NCBI GenBank assembly: GCA_028554755.1
Contig: JAPTOF010000011.1
Span: forward strand, 3,996,501-4,060,500
DNA length: 64,000 nt
Reading direction: 5' to 3'
From: Cordia subcordata
Taxonomy: Eukaryota > Streptophyta > Magnoliopsida > Boraginales > Cordiaceae
In this document: piece after piece, positions 11,251 to 21,735 of the stretch
Layout of the letters: every line of letters begins with the position of its first letter
Numbering within the stretch: the first letter of the stretch is position 1
Made by a program: the position numbers and the translations under genes
Notes under the pieces: model-generated
The model's database searches: none
The model's input: only the letters and a program-made list of their open reading frames with translations
What the model was told of the DNA's origin: nothing

Positions 11251-11688
11251 CTATATGGCCCTGCTAAAGTTCTCCACCAATAAGGCTATTTGATTAGCCT
11301 GGGCAATAGCTTCATGTGCATTGTCGTTGTTTTGTTGAAAATGACAATTGTTCAAGGCTAATTGCTCCAAGAAAGACGTCTGATTTTCTATCATGGTCCG
11401 AACCGCCCTAGTAGTTTGCTCCAATATGTCAATTAAAGGGGCTAAAGCATTCATGATAATCTCATTAGACTCCACTAACATCGTTACAAATGTTTTCTCT
11501 CTGACTTTAGTCCCTGCATTGGCAATAGCATCTTGCATAGAGGTTAGGAGACCTTCTTGCAATCGTGCCGAGCCTTGGTCAAGCAACTTGGACCTTGATG
11601 CCTCTTCGTCATACGTTTGTGCTCCTGGACACCAATTTGATGGGAATGAGGTGCCATCAACGTGTTCCCTATCCGAAGGATTGGCCAT
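11251..11688 (-). pseudogene. Tat gag, N-terminal part
   Basis: The frame runs from the ATG at 11,686-11,688 (MANPSDREHVDG) for 145 codons to a stop at 11,251. It is rich in Gln, Asn and Ala and helical (LLTSMQDAIANAG, then QNNDNAHEAIAQANQIALL). The position, just after the PBS and 5' LTR, says gag. The frame is open upstream into the LTR, but the first ATG after the PBS is the better start. The capsid core and zinc knuckle that should follow are not recognisable. Confidence 0.6.
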
Positions 11689-11798
11689 TTTTACCTCTTC
11701 ATTGGATGTGAGGGGGATGGCCAATGAATTGATCCTTTCTTCAGCATTTATAGGTAATCTTTTGCTTCGAGTATTTTGACCGATATCAAAATCGGTCC

Positions 11799-11818
11799 CA
11801 CCAAGCGTGCCAAAAATT
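11799..11818 (-). other. PBS of the Tat element
   Basis: On the minus strand, directly after the LTR end, the sequence is TTTTTGGCACGCTTGGTGGG. TGGCACGC..GGTGGGACC is a start commonly seen after LTRs of Tat-type elements. The tRNA identity was not determined. Confidence 0.6.
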
Positions 11819-12898
11819 ATTTTCTTGGAAAAACCTTCACCAGGCCATATAACGGAGAACATAGCCTTGGCCAAGTGCATTTTGAGCATGAAGGGCGAAC
11901 CTTATAGCGACACATTTTCAGCCTGGAAGTCTTCGCAGACAATTTTATGCTTGTGGGTTCTTTATCACCTGCCCTAAACTCTATCAAGGGACTTTGTAAA
12001 GAATAAGATATGGGTTCTTGAATTGTAATAAAAAGCAAATTGGGAATCAAAGTGACAAAAATTTAATCACCATGAATCCAATGTACAAGCTCTCAATACA
12101 ACTGAAGAAGCAAAATAGAATAAGACGGACCCTCAAACAATTGGATTGAATACGAAGAAAAGGTTTACTGGATTACACCATGAAGTTAATTTCAGTAAAT
12201 TAGTTCTTCCATAAAATTAATTACAACTCGGATAAATGGTAAAAGCCAAGCCATAAAGTTAATTGCAACTAAAGCCAGAAAGGCCATAAACTTAATTATA
12301 GCAAAGCCATAAATTAAATTACTGCAAAAAGAAAAAGTCTAGGCCGTAAAGTGAAATACAGTGGTGTTTGAGATAAGAATAAGCTAACATTATGCTAACT
12401 AAGACTAAGCTAAGAGCTAAACTAAGGATAGGACTAAGCTATGGAGCTACAAAGCTAAGAAGCTAAGGGACAGATATATGATCAAAGCATAGTGGTTGTG
12501 GAACCCTTTTCTTCTTGGTCTCGATTAGCTTTTATAGCTGTTGCATCCAAAATCTCTGTAGTGGGTTGATGACTCTAACATCTTATGGTTTGTTGGAGCT
12601 GACGAACTTCTTTCCTTTGCTTTTGTCCTTTCTATTCCAGTGTTACATGTTTCATTAGACTTGGTCTTCTTTATTTAAATCTAGCACGTGCTTGCCATGT
12701 GCCAGTTTATTTTCACTTGGCCGAAGTTTAGCCTCGATACAAATGTGGGCTGTGGTGTCGGCCTTGACCCCTTTTGTCCTTTATCCTTCGACCACTTGGC
12801 GATTACTTAAGGACTTTGGGTGTAGAATACTTTCTTTCGTTCTAAATCCACACTCTTCGACCGTCAGGCAAATTGATTGCAAATTTTGGGTGTAAACA
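11819..12898 (-). repeat. 5' LTR of the Tat element
   Basis: A 1,080-bp LTR, plus-strand ends TATTTTCTTGG (TG mutated to TA) and GGTGTAAACA. It pairs with 5,779-6,643. It contains a run of imperfect CATAAA...TTAATTACA motifs at about 12,180-12,350, shared by both LTRs. I could not see a clear 5-bp target duplication. Confidence 0.8.
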
Positions 12899-13149
12899 AG
12901 TTAGAAAACAAATCATTTACTTTTCTTCTTAATAAGAACATATCAAGTTATATGCTAGAATTCTTGTCATTTATCTCCATGACAAAGGGTGTAAAAGATT
13001 GATATGAGGGTTAAAAGAGTTGATTCTATTTAGCTGTACCAAATAGATATAAATAGCGTACACTTTGAATAATGATAAACTCTTAATACAAATGATATAC
13101 TAAATACAACACACAATATACATAATCTTAAGATATAGTTAAGAGACGT
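12899..13149 (-). repeat. Probable 3' LTR start of an Ale/Retrofit-like Copia element
   Basis: AT-rich sequence directly after the Copia pol end. In minus orientation it holds a TATA-like CTATTTATATCTATTTGG and several short direct repeats. The position suggests the U3/R part of a Copia LTR cut by the Tat insertion at 12,898. No partner LTR lies in the window. Confidence 0.4.
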
Positions 13150-15231
13150 AAAAGTCTCATACGTTATCACCCACTCAAACATGGCTGGTTCTTGAACTGT
13201 AAACTTTTGTCTAAGCGTGGGATATTAGGTAACTGAGTGTATTTTTTTATTAAATTAGCCAATTAATCCACTGTTGAGATAAAGTGAATATGCAAAACAC
13301 TAGCAGCAACTTTTTCCTCACAAAATACATATCAATCTCGATGTATTTTGTGTGAGCATGAAACACTGGATTAGTTGATAGATATATGGATTCAATGTTG
13401 TCACACCATAAAATTAGAGGAATAGTAGAAAGCATACATAGCTCCGAAAGTTAGGGTTGCAACTAGCATATTTTTGTAGTAGCAAAAGCTAAGCCCCGAT
13501 ACTCTACCTCAATGCTAGACCGCACAGTAGTAGTTTGGTTTTTTGCTAACCAAGAAACTAGATTTTGTCCCAGAAAAATGCAAAACCATGTGTAATATGC
13601 CAATCAATCTGAATATGCATATATGTTAGTTCCTTGACCTTTTTTCAAAACAAAGCCAAAGGGAATAGTACCCTTTAAGTATAGTAGAATCTGCTTTACT
13701 ACAAACCAGTGAACATCTATAGGAGCATGCATAAATTGACAAACCTTATTCACAGCAAAGGATATATCAAGTTTCGTGATTGTAAGATATTGCAAAGCCT
13801 CTACAATACTACAATACAAAGTGAGATCATGGAACGGATTACTCGAGTTCAAAGACAATTGCTAGCCAATCGCCATTGGAGTTGCAACAGGTTCGATATT
13901 AACCAACTGAGTCCTGTTGAGTAAATCATGAATATATGTAGACTGTGTGAGCACCATGGTTGAAGGAGTGCATGTCACCTGAATGCCAAGAAAACAAGAT
14001 AATTGACCTATGTCCTTAAGTGAGAACTGATGATTGAGCAATTCAATAGTAGAATTAATTAACTTCAAATCAACACTAGTGATAATAATGTCATCAACAT
14101 AGACCACGATGTAAATAGGATATGAGCTAGTGAACTTAATAAACAAGGATGTGTCTGATTTGGATTGTTGAAAACCCAGCTGGTGAAAAAAAGTACTCAA
14201 CCAAGAGAAACACACACAGGACACCTATTTAAATCCATATACTGTCTTTGTTAGCTTATAGACATGATCTAGAAATTTTGGATTTACAAACCCAGCTGGC
14301 TGCCCCATATAAACATCTTTATTGAGAAGGCCATGAAGGAAGGCAATGTTCACATCAAGTTGCTGAATATGCCAATTAGAGGATAAAGCAATAGAGAGTA
14401 TGACACTGATCGTGGTTGGCTTACCAACTGGATTAAATGTGTCAGTGTAGTCCAAGCCTTCTTCTTGATTATACCCTTTTGCTACTAATCTAGCCTTGTA
14501 ACGCTCAATTAAACCATCAACTTTGCATTTTATTCGAAAAACCCACTTTGAACCAACAATGTTAGTCTCAGCCAGTCTTGGTGCAAGCAACTAAGTACCA
14601 TTTTGAATTAAAGCATTGTATTCTTTTGCCATTGCCTCTCTTTATTTAAGATATTTAGAAACTTGAGAATAACATATAGGCATAGAATCTATTGCACCAG
14701 TAGAATGGTCAGAAGAAACATTAGATAAATAAGTGACATAATCCAAATAATTCTTAGGAAGTCTTGTATTATCCTTTGATCTTGTCACCATAGGGTGTCA
14801 TGAGGTGGTCATAACCAGAGATTCAGATACAGGATACTCAAGGATATTTGACATGGGTGCAGATGAACCAAAGACAACTGGGCAATTTTTTGAATTTGCA
14901 ACATCAGAGGACAACATAGTGTCGCCAATTTGAGGAACCAAGGTAGTTGAATAGTTCACAATATGTGTAGGTGAACTTGACTCATGAAGAGGAGAAGTAA
15001 AGACATTATCATGCATGTTTGAAGTTGGACACGTTAAGTAAGATAGAGTAGTAGATGTATTTGGGAGAATTATAGGTGGAATAAAGGAAGGTTCCTAAGT
15101 TGGGCCATGTGAGGACCGTGAAGGTGTTGAACACATTTTTTGAGGAGAGATAGACACATAGCGATTAGGCAAACAATTCAACTGTTTTGGGTTCACCTTG
15201 AAAGGATCTAAAACGGATTGAAAATCTTGTT
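13150..15231 (-). pseudogene. Copia (Ale/Retrofit-like) RT and RNase H, decayed
   Basis: The minus strand carries the Copia RT from [20 protein letters not shown] (near 14,530) through the intact catalytic VYVDDIIIT (near 14,110) to the RNase H region and the polyprotein end TLRQKFTVQEPAMFE near 13,170. Stops include K-stop-V at about 14,225, where Copia RTs usually have KQ; a CAG to TAG change would explain it. The part upstream of RT (14,600-15,231) is a weak linker; gag, protease and integrase are missing because an Athila LTR begins at 15,232. Its first 616 bp (from 13,150) recur at the right window end. Confidence 0.85.
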
Positions 15232-17196
15232 TGATGTGTTGGTTTTGTGTGTGATCGTTCATTGCATGTTTATACTTGTTTAGAGGTGTTTTTCATTTTA
15301 ATAGGTGTATTAGTATAGCATTTTTGTCATACTTGTGCTTATTAGGGTTTACATGTCCACAGTTGATCTTAGAACGTAAATGCTACACTAATACACACTT
15401 ATTGCTTGTTCGAGATGAGATTCGAAGAGATAATTAGAGCTTGAATGATGATGCTTGGGATATAGAGCAAAGCCAAAGGTGTTTTGGACATAAAGAAAGT
15501 AAGAAAAGTGCATTTGGAAGTCGTTGGACGAAGAAAAGAGCATCGACGAAGAAACTAGCTCGCAAGAAGCAAAATATAGGCAAAAAGTAGGGGAGGCTGA
15601 TCCACCTCTTCCTTAGGCCGGTCAACTACCCTAGGCCCCTAGTCATATTAGAATGTTAAGCTTCAAGGCCTGTCAGTCTCCCTCCAAGGCCGATCTCACA
15701 GCTATGCGCGAGAATTGCTTATTTATATACAGTTTTCAGCAAAATTAGAAGGCAGATCACCTAACCTTTGAACCCCCATTTCTTAAAACCCTAAACCATA
15801 ATTCTACTCTCACCCATTTTACACACACTCACCTAAACATACTTATCACTTGAAATCAAGTATCTTAGAAGGATCAAGCACAAGAATTTGAGGAATTTGC
15901 TCTTGGATTGTAAAGATATGGCTATGGATGAAGGTAGATTTTCTATCTCTCTTTTGTCCTAGTTCAGTATATGTATGCTTTGAGCTGTGTCGGGTAATTT
16001 ACTCTTGTATTATGGATTGATTACATTATTGTAATGGGTACTTGATGGATTTATGTATTATATATACTTAGTGGTTAGAGTTTCTAAGGCTATTTATATA
16101 CATGTTTATGTGTTAGTAGAAATGCTTCAATGCAATTACATATGTATATTGAAGTCTATTATGCTATTAACCATTTCTAAATCTTTGAATAGACTTGTCT
16201 ATGTGTTTGTGTGATGATTACATGAATTGGTTTATGCTTATATATATGTCTATGTGTATGTTTGCATGTCTAATGGCATAAATGGCTTTTTTTGCATACA
16301 TTTCGGCTATTATTGCTTAAATTGGTGTAATCTAAGCATTTTTATGTGTTAGTAATAGGATATGTCGATATATTCCCGAATACTATACCCTATATGTGCA
16401 CCCGTTACGCTCAAACGTTAATTCCTGCTATTGTAATGACGATCGGTGGTGCATAACTAATGGCTAGCCTAGGTCGAGTCTCCTTTGGCTTTAAACCTAG
16501 TCAATAGGTTTCTGGGTAGGTTTACCTTAGTCACATCAAAAGCTAGTTAGTCAATCCTAAGGCCCTAGGCCGTAAGGATCACGCCGTGGCTCTAGGTAGA
16601 CGATACTTAGTGATGGACCCACACCAAGTCCTAGGGATAGATTATGGAACTAATTGATGGACTAAATGTTAGGGTTAGATCGATCTAAGTCACTTGAAAT
16701 CCTAACTAGCTAGCCTTAAATTTTAAGTCATAAAGACCACGTCATAGCTGTAGGAGTTGTCGCCTAGGGACAGACCTACAATGAGGCTTCAGATACCAAT
16801 TAGCAGGTTAATTAGGAGTCTATGTGAGAGCAACCAAGTATAATCTAACCCTAACGAGAAGTAATAATCACCTATTTGCAAGACATAATCACTCTAGTCC
16901 TCAAATTTTGACACTTGAATCCCTTTATATCGCTTGATTTTCCCGTTACACACACAGGCACACCTTTTATCTTCTTGCTTAGGTTAGATTTACTTTTTTG
17001 AGCTCCCTTTGAACCAAAAAAAACCATAAATATTGTATTTTAAGTCCAAACACGTAGCTCTTTAGGATATACTTAGCTTAGGACACCACACACGTTTGGC
17101 CTCTCTTTGGATTCGACCTTGCACTCGCACGCTACACTACACATGACCTACACATTTGTAGGCTATTTAAGTTTGTGCTTCCAAATAGCATTATCA
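15232..17196 (+). repeat. Athila-like 5' LTR
   Basis: A 1,965-bp LTR from TGATGTGTTGG to GCATTATCA, followed by a PBS. TATA-like TTTATATACAG lies near 15,722. In U5 the GC-rich block (CTAAGGCCCTAGGCCGTAAGG at about 16,558) appears twice, the second, more decayed, at about 16,700-16,790. It is clearly diverged from the LTR at 24,764, so the two need not belong to one element. Confidence 0.8.
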
Positions 17197-17202
17197 AGTT
17201 GT

Positions 17203-17220
17203 TGGTGCTGTTGTTAGGAA
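17203..17220 (+). other. Decayed Athila PBS
   Basis: TGGTGCTGTTGTTAGGAA. Compared with the TGGCGCCGTTGCCGGGGA type, most differences are C to T or G to A, as expected from deamination of methylated DNA. Confidence 0.65.
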
Positions 17221-17442
17221 GTCACGTTTGTTTGGTTTCTTTGTTTTGTATATCTTAGCTAGTTGCGCGTTGTTTAATCTTTTCATGTTTTTCGTTGTTT
17301 GAATAATAAAAGAAAAAAATCTAAAAAAAAATTTATGCATTGAGAAGAGGATTACTTGTGCTTGAATGAATATGAATGATCTAAATGCTTCTTGGTGGTC
17401 ATTAGTATCCTTTTCCCCACCACCCGAACTTGATCCTAATGC

Positions 17443-17775
17443 TTGCCGCTTGTCTATTGTGTTCATAAAACCATTTGTTGTCCCCATGCAAATCCCTTAT
17501 TTTGGGTTAATGATAGCTGTGAACTCTATAGTCATGCATCATTTAATTCATTTTCATTTAGAAATCATCACTATATGGATGCATATTCTTATTATTGCAG
17601 CCTTTGTGGAAGCCATACTCATGATTCTAATTCTTGTCCTACCTTTCACTCTTATCCCTAATTACATACAATGCCTAAAAATGCCCCTAGCAATCATATG
17701 CCCGTGTATGCGTCCTCATCTTATGTTAGCCAAATGATGGCTAATGTGTGTTTTGATGATGATATAAATTATTAG
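17443..17775 (+). pseudogene. Gag-like relic with a Cys-His cluster, first half
   Basis: In the frame from 17,443 the translation carries YYCSLCGSHTHDSNSC (C-x2-C-x4-H-x4-C spacing) followed by Ser/Tyr/Pro-rich sequence to about 17,760, with one stop at about 17,660. The pattern resembles the zinc-finger end of Athila-type gag. The relic is interrupted by a Copia solo LTR at 17,776 and seems to resume at 19,212. The bases 17,221-17,442 show only leader-like AT-rich sequence. Confidence 0.45.
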
Positions 17776-19211
17776 TGTTAAATGATTTATTAATACTAAT
17801 CTTTTGTAAAGAATCATCTTTGAATTTGATCTATGAGATAGCTAGCAAAGGAATGCAAGAATCATTGTACAAGGAGCTTAAAAGAATGCATGAAGATTGC
17901 TTGGAGAGATTTGAAGAAGTTCAAGGACGATCAAGTGTTGAAGAAACATATATGAGGCGTAGACGAAGGCGACATAAGGGGTACTGGCTAGTGCTCTTTT
18001 GTGTTTTGCCATAGTTTACAAATTATAGCTCTAAACTTGTGTGATTTCCTCGAAACTTCATTTTGCACTCTTGCATAAACTTGTTTTGAAAAAGGAAATG
18101 CTTTTTGAAGTTATTCTTAATTGTGTTCGTAACTTCATAGCTTCAAAGAGCTTTGCAAATTATGCTATTGATCCAAACTGTTCTATTTCAAGGCTTGTTG
18201 AAATGCTTATGAACTGTAAAAATGCTTTAGATTTTCAAAAGAGGCAAAGTAGCATGATTACAAGGATGTAAGGACACTTTCTGGCCTTGCTGGTTGCCCC
18301 TGCAAGTCGACCGACTGGTATAGGAAGGCCACCGGCAATGGCAAAAAGATAGGGGAGTGCTTTGGCCTTGCTGGTCAACCTTATCAGCCTGCTAGCTAAA
18401 GCTGCCGGTAGAGCCAGAGTACACAGGGGTTATCGATAGCCCTTACCAGCTTGCCGAACCCCCTACCGATAGCGTCCAGATTTGAAAATATAACTGTTCC
18501 CTCATTCTATAAATATCTCTTCACCCTCAATTTGGAAATGAACCTAGCTTTCCATACCTGAGCATTTCTAAGCAATTTTTCATCTTTTTCAAATCTTTTT
18601 TCTTGGAAATCATTTAATCTTAAGCTATAATCTTGCTATATACTTGAGCAAACAAAAGCCTTCATTTTCATACATTTCTTATTAAAAGTTGTAGTGATTT
18701 AACTTTAAGAAACCTCCCTTTTTATTATTGATACATACACATCATAGCTTGATTATCTTGGGAAGATTGTGTAAACCTTTTGGGTGTAGGGAAATCCTTG
18801 GGAAAAGGCTTTGCTAGGGTTCTTTGGAAGGGCTCTAAAGAGGTGTATGTTGATTTGAGCTTCAGCAACCTTTAAAGAAGCTTAATAGTGGAGGTTTCAT
18901 TAAGTCCTAAGGAAAGAATCCTTAGACAATAGATATAGGCTTGGCCGAACCACCTTAGATTGGTTTCATCTCTCTCTTTCTCTTTGATTTCTTGCTATTT
19001 CCTTCAATGCTCACCATGTGTTTGATAACATGCTCAGTGATTGCTTTATTGTTCTTAGTTGTAAGTGTTTTTTAAATTGCATATGAGTCTTTGCTACGTA
19101 GTATTATATAGATTGCTAGCTATATTACTTGTTTGTGTGTGTTCATTTTTGAAATTTAAAAAATTTGCTATTAACTTAATTCACCCCTTCCTTTAGTTAA
19201 TTTGCCACCCA
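17776..19211 (+). repeat. Putative SIRE-like Copia solo LTR
   Basis: It starts TGTTAAATGATT and ends TTTGCCACCCA. The end AATTCACCCCTTCC...TTGCCACCCA resembles the end of the SIRE-like LTR at 27,859 (minus), ATTCACCCCCTCTC...TTGCCACTCA. Inside are a TATA box (CTATAAATATCTC near 18,509) and the GGCCGAACCACCTTA motif near 18,943. No PBS follows. I see no clean target duplication (ATTAG against CATCT), so the left boundary is uncertain. The small frames at 17,775-18,271 are within it. Confidence 0.5.
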
Positions 19212-19760
19212 CATCTTATCATCATGATTCTAGGGAGTAACATCATGCATTTTCATATTGGGGCAAAGATAAATCTTCATTTGATCCACCTCATTATATT
19301 GAGAGTTTATCCTCCACACCATCTTTTCCCACCCACCCTTCCTTCGAGTACTATAATGGTTATGCCTATAGTAACCCGAATCAAGAAGTTTACCATTTTT
19401 ACTCATCTAACCTCTTTTTCATTATGTGTACATTCTTGGACCAATTAGATCAAATGCTTGAGCAATCCTAATCTTTCATCCATCTAATCAAGAGGAACTA
19501 GAGAGCTTGAAGTAAGAAACCAAATCTCCAGGGTGAGCGCTTGAGGAGAATGGTTGAAAGGGTGCAACTCATGAGAAAGAATGTTGAGATACCTTTAGAC
19601 TGAGTTGAAGGGATAGAGATGAGACCTAACGATAAGATGACTATGGGTGAAAATGATAATACGTTAGAGAGAAAATTAGAAAGAAAGGTTAATGGTAGGA
19701 TTATATCACGTAATGAAGATGTAATGAGCTTGATGATACCTTGATTATTGATGACTCTTA
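19212..19760 (+). pseudogene. Gag-like relic, second half
   Basis: Frames broken by several stops translate to Ser/Tyr/His/Pro-rich sequence (YIESLSSTPSFPTHPSFEYY) and then Lys/Glu-rich sequence. It appears to continue the relic left of the solo LTR. Too decayed to assign a domain. Confidence 0.3.
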
Positions 19761-19894
19761 TAGATATATTATAAAGTAGTACCCTATCCTCTTAAGCTCT
19801 CAATACCCTCCATGAAGTCGTGTAAACCTATTCTTTATTCTCATCTCTTACTTCCCACACAATTGAAGGTTGAGTCTCATGATCATAGCACACA

Positions 19895-20857
19895 TTGTAT
19901 TTCGAGTCCATATCTAGGGAGTATAGTAAGCACACATCTCTCAAGCATTCTTGTTTGCATGACTTAGAATCCTTTGACTCCTTGTTGTCATCTCCATATG
20001 TGCCTACCCCTTGTGAGAAATGTGATGGTGGGATGACGCCTACTAGTGTTGAATATATGGATGAATTTGAAGAGATTTTACCTAGTAAGGGTCTAGAGTC
20101 ATTCGTTGGGGAAAACAAGACATCAATTTCGGAGTTTATAGAAGATAAGTCTCTTGGAGTCAAGGATTATTGTGTTGAGAAGGATAGCCACTCCAAGAAG
20201 ACACTTAGAGATGAAATTAATGAACTTGAAATTGTTGGGTGTGTTTAATGAATCGTTATTGATACCCTTTTCTACCCTTTCCATTAGGGAATTAATTGAG
20301 GAGAGTAAGCATTTTCTAGATGAATATAAACCTTCCCTTAGTATGAGTAAACCCATTAAGATTGATTCCACCCTTCATAAGGAGTTAGAGCGACTTAGGC
20401 TTGATAACGTCATATCTTGTAGAAAGGAGGATTTTAGAGCTTCTACGTCCATTTCCATTGACCTTCCTTCTTCGAGTGTCATTCCCTCTCCCCATTCCCA
20501 TTCTTTTGAGCCTCCCTCTTTGGAGTTCATATTTGTGCCTTCATGATTAGAACACTTTCTTTTAGGGTTAGAAAGCATTTTACCTATGTTGCATGCATTA
20601 GACCTATCTTTAACCTATGGAAGGGTGTTTTCTTAGCCCTTGATTATGAAAAGAAGGCCATGGGGTGGTTAATTAGAGAACAAATGGGGTACGATCCTAG
20701 GCATTTGTGCATGATCCCTTCCTCACTCTCGCACACATTCTCATTAGATAACTTCGGGTGGGATTCAGAAAAGGGGTGCATTGTGCACTCATTGCCCCAT
20801 TATATGTTGCATGACCCTTTTCCTTCTACTGTTTGTACTTGGTTGAATATCCAGTAA
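19895..20857 (+). pseudogene. Unrecognised ORF inside the Athila-like composite, two frameshifts
   Basis: Three open pieces follow one another: 19,895-20,248, then the third frame up to 20,546, then back to the first frame up to 20,857. Features seen: a CEKC pair, an acidic Ser-rich middle (EYMDEFEEILPSKGLESF), a Ser/Pro-rich segment, and an aromatic end (KKAMGWLIREQMGYDPRHLC). I recognise no domain. It stands where gag-pol or an extra ORF of an Athila-type element would lie, between a gag relic and a 3' non-coding module in the same orientation. No membrane segment typical of env is evident. It could be an element-specific ORF or a captured fragment. Confidence 0.4.
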
Positions 20858-20879
20858 TTTGTGCCTCTTAATTTTAAAC

Positions 20880-21735
20880 ATAGTTTGCTCTAACATTGGC
20901 ATCCGGCTAGTGGTGTTAAATCCAATGCTGCTAAGAGGTGCTCTAGACATATTTATATTCTTTTTGTTTTATTTGCATGTCTTTTATTTGTTTTACTTTT
21001 CATTTTTTTTGTACTTTGATTTTCATTTCATTTTATTTGTTTCTTTTTCACCCTCCCAAGTCTTGATCCTCACTTTTATCATTTTCCCTTTGCATACATC
21101 TTGTTTATCATTTGACAATACCAATGTAAGCTTGCTTGGCAATTCTACTAATCTTGTGCTTTTTGAGTATTTGTGGTTTGTTGAGAAATAGGGTTAGTAG
21201 ATAATTCATAAATCATTGGCATGAAAGAGCTTCAAAAGAACTCAAGGTTGTATCTATCTTTTTTCCACTTTTTCCTTCTTGTATACCGCTTCCATACCAC
21301 CCTGACTTGCTTTGTGTTGCTTATTTGCTTATTGTATGGTTCTATTTTATTTTCTTGAGGACAAGTAAAGTTTAGGTCACCCTTACTTACTTTGTGTTGC
21401 TTATTTGCTTGTTGTATGGTTCTATTTTATTTGCTTAAGAACAAGTAAAGTTTAGGTTTAGGGGTGTGGGAGTTTAGTTTTATTGTTTTATACTTTGATT
21501 ATGGTGGATTGCATTATGTTTTTAAAAATGGTGAAAATTTTTCGATTTTTATGCATATAGAGTCATTAATCTTCTGTTGATTGACTTAATTGATTAGTAG
21601 AGATATAGTTGTATTGTGAGGAGTGAATGGAGTGGAGGGAGATCTGAGACTTGGAAGAGATGCCTTTTGAAAGCTATAAAGAGTGAACACTTCTAAGAAT
21701 CCACTTTGCAGCTACCCTATGGCTTGGTTAAGAAC
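20880..21735 (+). repeat. Athila 3' non-coding module, copy A
   Basis: Pyrimidine-rich, then AT-rich sequence matching 23,400-24,105 in order: CTTTGCATACATC/CAATACCA block, TTGAGGACAAGTAAAG, TTTAGGGGTGTGGGAGTT (PPT-like), ATGGTGAAAATTTTTC. It also holds an internal direct repeat of about 75 bp (21,302-21,377 and 21,380-21,455). It ends inside an RNase H codon run at about 21,735. Confidence 0.7.

Larger units (their letters stand above)
5779..12898 (-). mobile_element. Tat/Retand-type Ty3 element with both LTRs
   Basis: A 7.1-kb element in minus orientation: 5' LTR 11,819-12,898, PBS, gag start, RT, RNase H, integrase, and a truncated 3' LTR 5,779-6,643. The domain order gag-RT-RNase H-integrase is that of Ty3 elements. 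The RNase H separate from the RT unit and the integrase features point to the Tat lineage. I recognise no protease and no gag zinc knuckle, so the internal region has probably lost sequence. Stops and frameshifts run throughout. A second copy lies at 55,969-63,132. Confidence 0.85.
1..13766. repeat. Left copy of the 50.2-kb-spaced direct duplication
   Basis: Every feature here recurs in the same order and orientation at 50,209-64,000. Base 1 pairs with 50,209 and base 13,766 with 64,000. The offset drifts from 50,208 to 50,234 through indels: a 17-bp segment near 2,330 is absent from the right copy and about 29 bp near 6,375 are absent from the left copy. Hand comparison of 771-1,320 gives about five substitutions and one indel. 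Both ends are set by the window, so the true repeat is longer. It could be a tandem or segmental duplication or a false assembly duplication. Confidence 0.95.

Noticed and set aside
11393..11779. 128-codon plus-strand frame (and its duplicate at 61,626)
   Set aside because: It is the antisense shadow of the Tat gag frame and crosses the ATG and PBS side.
17366..17737. Hydrophobic 123-codon frame as a membrane protein
   Set aside because: The alternative frame carries a CCHC-type cluster in the right place for gag; the hydrophobic reading is its shadow.
20859..21191. 110-codon Phe/Leu-rich plus frame resembling a membrane protein
   Set aside because: It lies in the pyrimidine-rich 3' non-coding module; T-rich DNA gives Phe/Leu by chance and copy B does not keep the frame.
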